Assembly (NCBI GenBank): GCA_937888775.1
Contig: CALAQT010000092.1
Location: 1-11,845 of the forward strand
Reading direction: 5' to 3'
DNA: 11,845 nt
DNA from: an uncultured Actinomycetes bacterium
Lineage (GTDB): Bacteria > Actinomycetota > Thermoleophilia > Solirubrobacterales > Solirubrobacteraceae
Below are positions 5,752 through 11,845 of the stretch, in pieces. The notes beneath the pieces were generated by a model. That model searched no databases. It saw only the letters and a list, made by a program, of their open reading frames with translations, and was not told where the DNA came from. The stretch's first letter is position 1; the number at the start of each line of letters is the position of its first letter. A program made the translations under genes and the position numbers.

Positions 5752-6375
5752 GTGCTGCTGGCGCTCGCGGCAACCGCGCTGGTCGCCATCGCGCTGCTGT
5801 CAGAAGAGCTGCTGCCGCGGCTGGACGAAGCGTGGTCACGACACCGCGCGCGGCGCCGCCGCACGCCTGTGACTCCGTATGACCCGGGCCGGGAGCGACG
5901 GGCCGAGCAACGCGCCCGGATGCTGCTGCGCTCGTGCGTCAACGAAGAGGAATGGGCGATGTACCGCGAACTCGGCTTCATCCGCGTGTGGGGCAGCCAG
6001 TCCGACGGGCCCGTCCACGCCGGGGGAACGCGGGGCGCGCCGTATGCGTACCTGATCTATCCCCATCGCGCGATCGTCGCCTACCTGGCCCAGACGCATC
6101 GACTGCTCAACGAGTACTGCGTGGTGTTCCCGGACGAGACCCGTCCGTACGGCAGCGCCCGCCTGCCTGACTCAGACGATGTGCTGGCCAAGTGGATGGC
6201 GCTGACCGGCGACGAGCGCCGCCTGATCTCGACCGCCAACATGCATCTCCCCGGACGCCAACTCGATCCCACCCGGGTCAAGCGCGATCTGTGGCGCCTG
6301 TCGCAGTGGGAGCGCGCGCGAATGCGCGACGCCGCCCGCAACCCGACCTCCACGCCGCTCGACACCGCGGGCTGA
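5752..6375 (+). CDS. membrane-anchored protein of unknown function
   Basis: A 207-aa protein with a hydrophobic N-terminal segment (residues 1-16, LLALAATALVAIALL), probably a signal anchor. A highly basic stretch follows (RHRARRRR), then a compact domain. That domain (about 50-180) contains SCVNEEEWAMYRELGFIRVWGS, YAYLIYPHRAIVAYL, NEYCVVFPDE and DVLAKWMALTGDERRLISTANMH. It reads as a conserved globular domain with a Cys pair (residues 62 and 122), but I do not recognise a catalytic site. The GTG at 5752 is chosen because no better start precedes it; the frame is open upstream and no clear ribosome-binding site is seen. The last 15 codons lie in the first copy of a 46-bp tandem repeat, and the stop codon forms at the repeat junction. 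It is probably in an operon with the gene before it. The family is unknown to me. Confidence 0.65.
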   Translation: MLLALAATALVAIALLSEELLPRLDEAWSRHRARRRRTPVTPYDPGRERRAEQRARMLLRSCVNEEEWAMYRELGFIRVWGSQSDGPVHAGGTRGAPYAYLIYPHRAIVAYLAQTHRLLNEYCVVFPDETRPYGSARLPDSDDVLAKWMALTGDERRLISTANMHLPGRQLDPTRVKRDLWRLSQWERARMRDAARNPTSTPLDTAG

Positions 6376-6477
6376 CGCCGCCCGCAACCCGACCTCCACG
6401 CCGCTCGACACCGCGGGCTGACGCCGCCCGCAACCCGACCTCCACGCCGCTCGACACCGCGGGCTGACGCCGCCCGC
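6328..6477 (+). repeat. 46-bp tandem repeat, three perfect copies plus a 12-bp partial
   Basis: The unit begins GACGCCGCCCGCAACCCGAC and ends CTCGACACCGCGGGCT. Copies at 6328-6373, 6374-6419 and 6420-6465 are identical; a fourth is cut off after 12 exact bases (6466-6477). The period is not a multiple of three, so each copy shifts the reading frame. The first copy encodes the C-terminus of the upstream protein, and the other two are untranslated. Perfect identity suggests recent expansion. It is not a CRISPR, as there are no spacers. Confidence 0.95.
6367..6477 (+). terminator. three identical GC-rich hairpins at repeat junctions (possible terminator array)
   Basis: At each unit junction GCGGGC pairs with GCCCGC around the 7-nt loop TGACGCC, at 6367-6385, 6413-6431 and 6459-6477. 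The first hairpin carries the TGA stop of the membrane-anchored gene in its loop. No U-tract follows any of them, so this is not a classic intrinsic terminator; it may act as an RNA-stability or pausing element. A further short dyad, GGCCG-TCA-CGGCC, lies at 6498-6510 before ilvD. Confidence 0.4.
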
Positions 6478-6520
6478 GACCCGCCCGCCCCCCGGCCGGC
6501 CGTCACGGCCTCCCGGCCGC

Positions 6521-6536
6521 TACAGTCCGGCCCGCG
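6521..6536 (+). promoter_or_regulatory. -10-like box upstream of ilvD
   Basis: TACAGT at 6521-6526 is the only AT-bearing hexamer in a very GC-rich stretch and ends 10 nt before the ilvD ATG. There is no Shine-Dalgarno, which fits a leaderless or near-leaderless transcript. No -35 element is recognisable. Confidence 0.4.
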
Positions 6537-8219
6537 ATGACCCCCGCCGGCTTCGATCTCAAGCACCGCAGCCGGGCGCTCACCGAGGGCCCTGAGCGGG
6601 CCGCGGCCCGCGCGTACCTGAAGGGGATCGGCTATGACGACGACGCGCTGGCGCGCCCGATCGTCGGGGTCGCCAATACGTGGATCGAGACGATGCCGTG
6701 CAATTTCCACCTGCGCGCGCTCGGGGCGAAGGTCAAAGAGGGGATCCGGGCCGCCGGCGGCACGCCGATGGAGCTCAACACGATCGCGATTTCGGACGGC
6801 ATCACGATGGGCACCGCGGGCATGAAGACCTCGCTGGCCAGCCGCGAGGTGATCGCCGACTCGATCGAGCTCGTCTGCCAGGCCCACATGTTCGACGCCG
6901 TCGTCGCACTGAGCGGGTGTGACAAGACGATCCCCGCGACGGTGATGGCGCTGTGTCGCCTGAACGTGCCCAGCGTGATGCTTTACGGCGGCTCGATCAT
7001 GCCCGGGCACTACCGGGGTGAGCGAGTCACGATTCAGGAGGTCTTTGAGGCGGTCGGGGCGCACGCCGCCGGCCGGATCACCGACGATGAGCTGACCGCG
7101 CTCGAGAACGCCGCATCGCCCGGCGCAGGAGCCTGCGGAGGGCAGTTCACGGCCAACACGATGGCGATGGCCTTTGAGGTGCTTGGCATTTCCCCAGCGG
7201 GCTTCTCGATGGTCCCGGCCACCCATCCGCGCAAGGCCGAGGTGGCCGCCGACGCCGGACGGCTGGTGATGGACGTGCTGGCCCGCGGTCTGCGTCCCAG
7301 CGACATCATCACCCGCGACAGCCTGGAGAACGCGATCGCAGCGATCGCCTGCAGCGGCGGGTCCACCAACGGCGTGCTGCACCTGCTGGCGATCGCGAGA
7401 GAGATGGGGATCGGGCTGTCGATCGACGATTTCGACGTGATCAGCGACCGCACGCCGCTGCTGTGCGACCTCAAGCCCAGCGGCCAGTACGTTGCCCCCG
7501 ATCTCTACGAGGCGGGCGGGGTGCCGCTGGTGATGAAGCGGCTGTCCGACGCAGGCTTGCTGCACGCCGATGCGATCACCGTGACCTCCAAGACCGTCGG
7601 CGAGATCGCCCAGGCAGCCCAGGAGACCGCGGGCCAGCGCGTCGTGCGCCCGCTCGACGATCCGATCAACGAGAACGGCGGCCTGGCGATCCTGCACGGA
7701 AACCTGGCCCCCGACGGCTGCGTGGTCAAGCTGACCGGCTACGAGCGGCGAAAGCAGACTGGCCCCGCCCGAGTGTTCGAGTCAGAGGAGGACGCGATGG
7801 CGGCGGTCACCTCGCGCTCGATCCAGCCCGGCGACGTGATCGTGATCCGCAACGAGGGCCCCGCCGGCGGACCCGGCATGCGCGAGATGCTGGCGGTGAC
7901 GGCCGCGCTCGTCGGTGAGGGACTCGGCGGGGAGGTGGCGTTGATCACCGACGGACGTTTCTCTGGGGCCACCCGCGGGCTGATGGCCGGCCACGTGGCG
8001 CCCGAATCGATTCGCGGCGGACCGATCGGGCTCGTGCGAGACGGCGACGAGATCACGCTCGACGTGGCTGCCCGTCGGCTGGACGTGGCGCTCTCCGATG
8101 AGGAGCTGGCGATGCGAGCCAAGGCATATCAACCCCCCGTCCGGCCGTTTCCAGGGGTCGCGCTGGAGAAGTACTCGCGGCTGGTTTCTAGCGCCGCACG
8201 GGGTGCCGTCACCTGGTGA
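6537..8219 (+). CDS. ilvD: dihydroxy-acid dehydratase IlvD
   Basis: IlvD dehydrates 2,3-dihydroxy-isovalerate and 2,3-dihydroxy-3-methylvalerate to the 2-keto acids in valine, isoleucine and leucine synthesis, using an iron-sulfur cluster and Mg2+. The 560-aa length is normal. The three cluster cysteines are visible: Cys55 in TMPCNFH, Cys128 in SGCDKT and Cys200 in [12 protein letters not shown]. Other hallmarks are [70 protein letters not shown] and GHVAPE. The ATG at 6537 gives the usual N-terminus ([23 protein letters not shown]). It stands alone here, with no ilvBN/ilvC neighbours, and has its own probable promoter after the tandem-repeat block. It appears intact. Confidence 0.97.
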   Translation: MTPAGFDLKHRSRALTEGPERAAARAYLKGIGYDDDALARPIVGVANTWIETMPCNFHLRALGAKVKEGIRAAGGTPMELNTIAISDGITMGTAGMKTSLASREVIADSIELVCQAHMFDAVVALSGCDKTIPATVMALCRLNVPSVMLYGGSIMPGHYRGERVTIQEVFEAVGAHAAGRITDDELTALENAASPGAGACGGQFTANTMAMAFEVLGISPAGFSMVPATHPRKAEVAADAGRLVMDVLARGLRPSDIITRDSLENAIAAIACSGGSTNGVLHLLAIAREMGIGLSIDDFDVISDRTPLLCDLKPSGQYVAPDLYEAGGVPLVMKRLSDAGLLHADAITVTSKTVGEIAQAAQETAGQRVVRPLDDPINENGGLAILHGNLAPDGCVVKLTGYERRKQTGPARVFESEEDAMAAVTSRSIQPGDVIVIRNEGPAGGPGMREMLAVTAALVGEGLGGEVALITDGRFSGATRGLMAGHVAPESIRGGPIGLVRDGDEITLDVAARRLDVALSDEELAMRAKAYQPPVRPFPGVALEKYSRLVSSAARGAVTW

Positions 8220-8360
8220 CGGGCCCCGCCAGGTTGCTGCGGCCCTGGAGCTTATACCGGCCAAGCCTGCGCAAAAGCGCTGCCACCAGACAGGAAATGA
8301 AACGCGACTTGCAGAATTAGGTTGGGTCGGGTGCTGGCTCGCTCCGTGTTCGCGGGTCGC

Positions 8361-8386
8361 TAGCATGCTGAAGGGGTAATTTCTTC
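8361..8386 (+). promoter_or_regulatory. -10-like box and ribosome-binding site before the L,D-transpeptidase gene
   Basis: TAGCAT (8361-8366) is a plausible -10 box and AAGGGG (8371-8376) a plausible Shine-Dalgarno 10 nt before the GTG start at 8387. The two sit very close together, so the transcript may start elsewhere. The 167-bp gap after ilvD suggests separate expression. Confidence 0.35.
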
Positions 8387-10060
8387 GTGGCCAACGTCTC
8401 ATATCTACGTCCCCTGATCGGCGAGCGCCGCTCGATGGCCGGGGCAACTGGCGCCGGCGGCGCGTCGCGTCGCTTTCGTTCCGGGCGCTACCTGATCGGC
8501 GGCGCGCTGCTGGTGGTGATCGCCGTGCTGGCGGTCGGCGCGCTGATCATCGTGTCCGCCCGAGCCAGCCTGACCGCCGACCAGGTCGCGCTGGCCAAGG
8601 TCGGGATGCCGCTCGGCGGCGGCTCGATCCAGAGCGTGAGCGCCGTCGCCGGGCCTCACAGCCGTCCGGTCGCGATGCAGATCCGCGGCTCGCAGATCTG
8701 GCCTGAGCACCTGATCCCTGCCAACGAGACGCTGTCGATCCAGATAGTGGTCAAGCGTCCGGGCTGGATCTCCTGGCTGGCTGGGAAGACGCAGTCGCTG
8801 CACCTCTCGGTCACGGCTCCGACTGCCAGTCTGGCCAGCCACTACCTCACGCTCGCCGCCGGGGCCCCCCTGAAGCTGAAGTTCAAGGCGCCGATCCGGG
8901 CCTACTCCTACGGCGCGGCCGGCCATCTCCGGCGCCACGTTCTGGCCGCAGCGAGCAGCGTGGTCACGTTGCCCCGCACGGCCGAGGCCGGCAACATCTT
9001 CGTCTCGGCCACACCGCGTTCTTGGGAGAGCTCTGGCGCGCGACTGGTCAGCTGGTTCCCGGCTGGCGCGGCAGCGACCGCGGTCGCCGACCCGGCTCCC
9101 GGATCCCCGATCAAGTCCGGGACGCCGATCATGCTCACCTTCTCCAAGCCGATCGCCAAGGCGCTGGGCTCCCACCGGCCGCCGGTTTCGCCGATCACCC
9201 AGGGCGTCTGGCACACGGTCAACAGCCACACGATCGTCTTCCGCCCCCAGGGCTATGGCTACGGGCTCGGGGCCAAGGTCGACGTGGCGCTGCCCGCGGG
9301 CGTGAGGCTGATCGGCAGCCGGCAGAGCGGCTCCTCCAACGTCGGCACCTGGACCGTCCCCGCCGGATCCACGGTGCGCCTGCAGCAGATGCTGTCGCTG
9401 CTGGGCTACCTGCCGCTCACCTTCCACTACAAGGGGGGCGCAGGCGTCGGGCGCACGTTCGCCGACCAAGAGGCGGCGGCGATCGATCGGCCGGCCGGCC
9501 GGTTCTCGTGGACCTACCCCAACACGCCTAGCGCGCTGCGCAGCTTCTGGTCGCCCGGCGCCTCGGGCGTGATGACCCAGGGGGCGCTGATGTCGTTCGA
9601 GAACGACCATGGGATGCTCGCCGACGGCGTCGCCGGCCCCGCGGTCTGGAAGGCGCTGATCGCGGCGGTCATCGCCGGACATCGCTCCAGCTTCGGCTAC
9701 ACCTTCGTAACGGTCAGCGAGGGCTCGGAGACGCTCAACCTGTGGCACAGTGGCCGGACCGTGATCGGAAGCACGCCGGTCAACACCGGAATCGCCTCGG
9801 CACCGACGGCCACCGGCACCTATCCGGTCTACGAGCACCTCCCGGTGACCACGATGAGCGGCACCAACCCCGACGGCAGCCACTACAGCGACCCGGGCAT
9901 CCCGGACGTGAGTTACTTCAACGGCGGCGACGCGCTGCACGGCTTCACGCGCGCGCAGTACGGCTCCCCGCAGAGCCTCGGCTGTGTCGAGATGCCCTTT
10001 AGCGTCGCGGCGCAGGTCTATCCCTACACACCCATCGGTACCCTGGTCCACGTCACCTAG
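8387..10060 (+). CDS. L,D-transpeptidase (YkuD) with peptidoglycan-binding domain, membrane-anchored
   Basis: Predicted cell-wall enzyme that forms 3-3 peptidoglycan cross-links, or attaches proteins, outside the membrane. The 557-aa protein starts with a short basic cytoplasmic tail and one transmembrane helix (about residues 35-58, YLIGGALLVVIAVLAVGALI). A long Thr/Ser/Ala-rich extracellular region (about 60-325) includes a probable Ig-like fold around PGSPIKSGTPIMLTFSKPI. A peptidoglycan-binding-1-like domain follows (about 330-425: LQQMLSLLGYLP through SFENDHGMLADGVAGPAVW), and then the YkuD catalytic domain (about 435-557). The catalytic signature is complete: His518 in HGF and Cys533 in SLGCVEMP. 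The GTG start has an upstream AAGGGG. The gene is monocistronic by spacing, with 82 bp before the next start. Domain assignment is firm; the exact substrate is inferred. Confidence 0.92.
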   Translation: MANVSYLRPLIGERRSMAGATGAGGASRRFRSGRYLIGGALLVVIAVLAVGALIIVSARASLTADQVALAKVGMPLGGGSIQSVSAVAGPHSRPVAMQIRGSQIWPEHLIPANETLSIQIVVKRPGWISWLAGKTQSLHLSVTAPTASLASHYLTLAAGAPLKLKFKAPIRAYSYGAAGHLRRHVLAAASSVVTLPRTAEAGNIFVSATPRSWESSGARLVSWFPAGAAATAVADPAPGSPIKSGTPIMLTFSKPIAKALGSHRPPVSPITQGVWHTVNSHTIVFRPQGYGYGLGAKVDVALPAGVRLIGSRQSGSSNVGTWTVPAGSTVRLQQMLSLLGYLPLTFHYKGGAGVGRTFADQEAAAIDRPAGRFSWTYPNTPSALRSFWSPGASGVMTQGALMSFENDHGMLADGVAGPAVWKALIAAVIAGHRSSFGYTFVTVSEGSETLNLWHSGRTVIGSTPVNTGIASAPTATGTYPVYEHLPVTTMSGTNPDGSHYSDPGIPDVSYFNGGDALHGFTRAQYGSPQSLGCVEMPFSVAAQVYPYTPIGTLVHVT

Positions 10061-10145
10061 GGCTAGGGCTGCCGGTTGCCAAGCAGTCGCGGTAGCCGCC
10101 GATTGACCCGGGCGGCCTGGGGAGGCAAGAGGTCTGCTCGCGTTG

Positions 10146-11120
10146 GTGGCGAATAAGCGCCATGCCGACATGCAGACGCTGAAGGACCCCACCGCCGCAA
10201 CCGCCGCCCAGCCCCCTCTTTCGGCGGCGTGGGATTCCGCCGTGCAGGCCTTTGATCGCGATCTATGCCGGCGCGCGGTCGCGCCCAAGACCCGCCACGC
10301 GTATGGGATCGACACATCCCAGTTCGCGCATTGGGCCGACTCACGCGGGCTGCATCCGGGCACCGTCGACGTCCGCGCGCTGCGCCGTTACGCCGCCAGC
10401 CTCTCTCAGCGCGGTCAGGCCCCATCCACAATCGCGCGCAAGCTCGCGGCGCTGCGCGGCCTGTTCCGCGCCCAGGTGGAGCTCGGCGAACGCTCGGAGA
10501 ACCCCGCCGAACTGCTCAGCTCCCCCAAGCGCGTCCAGCGGTTGCCGCGCGTGCTCAGGGCCGGCGAGGTCGCGGCACTGCTCGACCGGATCCCCACTAC
10601 AACTCCGCTGGCGCTGCGCGACCGGGCGCTGTTTGAGCTTGCCTACGCATCGGGCTTGCGGGCCGAGGAGCTCGTCTCGCTCGATCTGGAGTCGATCGAC
10701 TTCGATTCCGAACTGGTGCGCGTGGAGGGCAAAGGCGGCCGTACGCGTCTGGTCCCGGCCGGCGAGCATGCGCTCGCGGCGCTCGAGCGCTACCTGGGCC
10801 AGGGCCGGCCGGCTCTGGCGCTCGGTGAGCAGCGCTCGCTGTTTTTGTCGAAGTCCGGTCGCCGCCTCGGCACCTCCGACGTCAGGCGTCGGCTGCGCAC
10901 ATGGGCCCGGCTCGCAGCCGGTCATGCGCCGGCGCTGGCCGAAGCTCATCCGCACGCGCTGCGCCACTCGTTTGCCACTCATCTGCTCGATGGCGGAGCC
11001 GACTTGAGGGTGATTCAGGAGCTGCTGGGACACTCGAGCATCTCGACCACGCAGGTTTACACTCGGGTAGAGTCGGCTCGGCTTCGAATCGCCTATTCCC
11101 GAGCTCATCCTCGCGCCTAA
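10146..11120 (+). CDS. xerC: tyrosine recombinase XerC
   Basis: XerC/XerD-type recombinase that resolves chromosome dimers at dif near the division septum. The roughly 324-aa length is typical. The N-terminal core-binding domain (about residues 25-115) contains FDRDLCRRAVAPKTRHAYGIDTSQF-type helices and is followed by the catalytic domain. All active-site residues are in place: Arg172 in SGLRAEEL, Lys196 in GKGGRTR, His270 and Arg273 in HALRHSFATHLL, His296 in LLGHSS and Tyr305 in TTQVYTRV. The start is uncertain: TTG 10143, GTG 10146 or ATG 10170; AAGAGG at 10127-10132 favours one of the first two. Its place near comM/dprA and just before a sigma factor matches the actinobacterial housekeeping xerC, so it is probably not the integrase of the left-hand element. 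Confidence 0.93.
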   Translation: MANKRHADMQTLKDPTAATAAQPPLSAAWDSAVQAFDRDLCRRAVAPKTRHAYGIDTSQFAHWADSRGLHPGTVDVRALRRYAASLSQRGQAPSTIARKLAALRGLFRAQVELGERSENPAELLSSPKRVQRLPRVLRAGEVAALLDRIPTTTPLALRDRALFELAYASGLRAEELVSLDLESIDFDSELVRVEGKGGRTRLVPAGEHALAALERYLGQGRPALALGEQRSLFLSKSGRRLGTSDVRRRLRTWARLAAGHAPALAEAHPHALRHSFATHLLDGGADLRVIQELLGHSSISTTQVYTRVESARLRIAYSRAHPRA

Positions 11121-11136
11121 GTCACCTGGGGTAACA

Positions 11137-11845
11137 CTGCAAACCAACGTCAAAGCGATCGAGCTCCACGAGCTGTGGAGACGATATAAGGCCTCTGGTG
11201 ACGAACGCGCCCGCGAGCGTTTGGTCGTCGCCTACTCGCCATTGGTGAAATACGTGGCCGGCCGGATGGGCTCGGGATTGCCCGCACACGTAGAGGAAGC
11301 CGATCTGATCTCCTATGGACTGGGGGGTCTGATCTCGGCGATCGAGCGATTTGACCTCTCCCGTGAGATCAAGTTCGAGACCTACGCGATCACGCGCATC
11401 CGCGGGGCGATTATCGACGAGCTGCGCGCGCTGGACTGGGTGCCCCGCTCGGTCCGCGCTCGGGCGCGCGAGTTCGAGCGCGCGAACATGAAGCTGGAGG
11501 CGCGTTACCAGCGCGCGCCGACCGACGAGGAGATGGCCTCGGAGCTGGCGATCACTGTGACTGAATTCCTGGACGCGCTCGTGCAGATTTCGAACTCCAC
11601 GATCGTCGCGCTCGACGAGCTGTGGAACGTGTCGGACTCCAGCGGCGACAAGGTGTCGCTGCTCGACACGTTGCCCGATCGCCGTGCTCTCGATCCGCAG
11701 GTAGTCGTCGATCAGAACGAGGTACGTGACCGGATCGCCGACGCGATCGCCGCGCTGCCCGAACGCGAGAAGCTGGTCGTGGCCCTGTATTACTACGAGA
11801 ACCTGACGCTGCGGGAGATCGGCGAGGTGCTCGGCGTGACCGAGT
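11137..11845 (+). CDS. whiG: FliA/WhiG-type alternative sigma factor (partial, cut by right edge)
   Basis: Sigma-70 family factor that directs RNA polymerase to a small regulon; WhiG controls spore maturation in Streptomyces and FliA controls motility. The first 236 codons are here. Region 2 reads ELWRRYK, ERLVVAYSPLVKYVAGRM, EEADLISYGLGGLISAIERFD and REIKFETYAITRIRGAIIDELR. Region 3 reads DWVPRSVRARAREFE through APTDEEMASELA, and the beginning of region 4 reads LPEREKLVVALYYYENLTLREIGEVLGVTE. The only start that leaves a full region 1.2/2 is a CTG at 11137 (CTG-CAA-ACC, read as M-Q-T), 16 bp after the xerC stop, with GGGG at 11128-11131. No ATG, GTG or TTG is in frame between the upstream stop at 11068 and region 2. 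The segment SYGLGGL has Gly where Leu is usual in this family (GLLGL). WhiG is preferred over FliA from the actinobacterial setting; the symbol is tentative. Confidence 0.87.
   Translation, partial: MQTNVKAIELHELWRRYKASGDERARERLVVAYSPLVKYVAGRMGSGLPAHVEEADLISYGLGGLISAIERFDLSREIKFETYAITRIRGAIIDELRALDWVPRSVRARAREFERANMKLEARYQRAPTDEEMASELAITVTEFLDALVQISNSTIVALDELWNVSDSSGDKVSLLDTLPDRRALDPQVVVDQNEVRDRIADAIAALPEREKLVVALYYYENLTLREIGEVLGVTE

Noticed and set aside
6328..6477. CRISPR array
   Set aside because: Copies are directly adjacent with no spacers, and the unit is partly coding; it is a plain tandem repeat.
6081..7697. 538-aa open frame on the minus strand
   Set aside because: It is antisense to ilvD and the tandem repeats; composition (His/Arg/Gly-rich) and lack of motifs mark it as a shadow.
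10061..10142. dif site for XerC near its gene
   Set aside because: No 28-bp sequence with the paired XerC/XerD arms is visible; dif is normally near the replication terminus.
8405..10363. 652-aa open frame on the minus strand
   Set aside because: It lies opposite the L,D-transpeptidase and the xerC start, has no recognisable domain and shows Arg/Gly/Asp-rich low complexity, as expected from the antisense of high-GC coding DNA.

Overview
The window looks like chromosomal DNA from a high-GC actinobacterium, most likely of the Thermoleophilia/Solirubrobacterales type. The grounds are strong G/C third-position codon use, GTG/TTG/CTG starts, a conserved actinobacterial comM-dprA-...-xerC-sigma order, and several starts that sit only 7-10 nt after a TANNNT-type -10 box (probable leaderless mRNAs). 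This placement is an inference; no rRNA or tRNA marker is present.

Left part (about 1-2768) is a foreign segment of visibly lower GC (about 58% in a sampled line, against about 70% in a sampled comM line). It carries a short serine recombinase (180-983, minus), a 437-bp regulatory/possible attachment region rich in inverted repeats, a small excisionase-type HTH protein (1421-1660), a HUH-type rolling-circle Rep-like protein (1860-2492, minus) and a small unknown ORF (2536-2748). Just past the 3' end of rep lies a miniature stem-loop whose 9-nt loop is exactly TAGTATTAC. That is the nonanucleotide nicked at the replication origin of circovirus-like CRESS-DNA replicons. It is flanked by two 7-bp direct repeats one helical turn apart, which resemble iterons. 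I read the segment as an integrated small rolling-circle replicon, or a plasmid/phage-like island, with its own recombinase and directionality factor.

Right part (about 2769-11845) is the resident chromosome. It starts inside comM, at the Walker B codons: the 5' half of comM (Lon-like domain and Walker A) is not in the window, so the element appears to have split or truncated it. Then follow dprA (overlapping comM, so translationally coupled), thiD, a two-gene unit of a small unknown protein and a membrane-anchored unknown protein, ilvD, an L,D-transpeptidase with a peptidoglycan-binding domain, xerC, and the start of a FliA/WhiG-type sigma factor that runs off the right edge. Between the membrane-anchored gene and ilvD are three perfect 46-bp tandem repeats that place an identical GC-rich hairpin at each repeat junction, the first exactly over the stop codon.

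Functionally the resident genes mix DNA uptake/recombination (ComM, DprA, XerC), biosynthesis (ThiD for thiamine, IlvD for branched-chain amino acids), cell-wall cross-linking and transcription control. They do not look like one pathway. The most interesting material is the putative CRESS-like origin plus Rep next to a serine recombinase, landed in comM.
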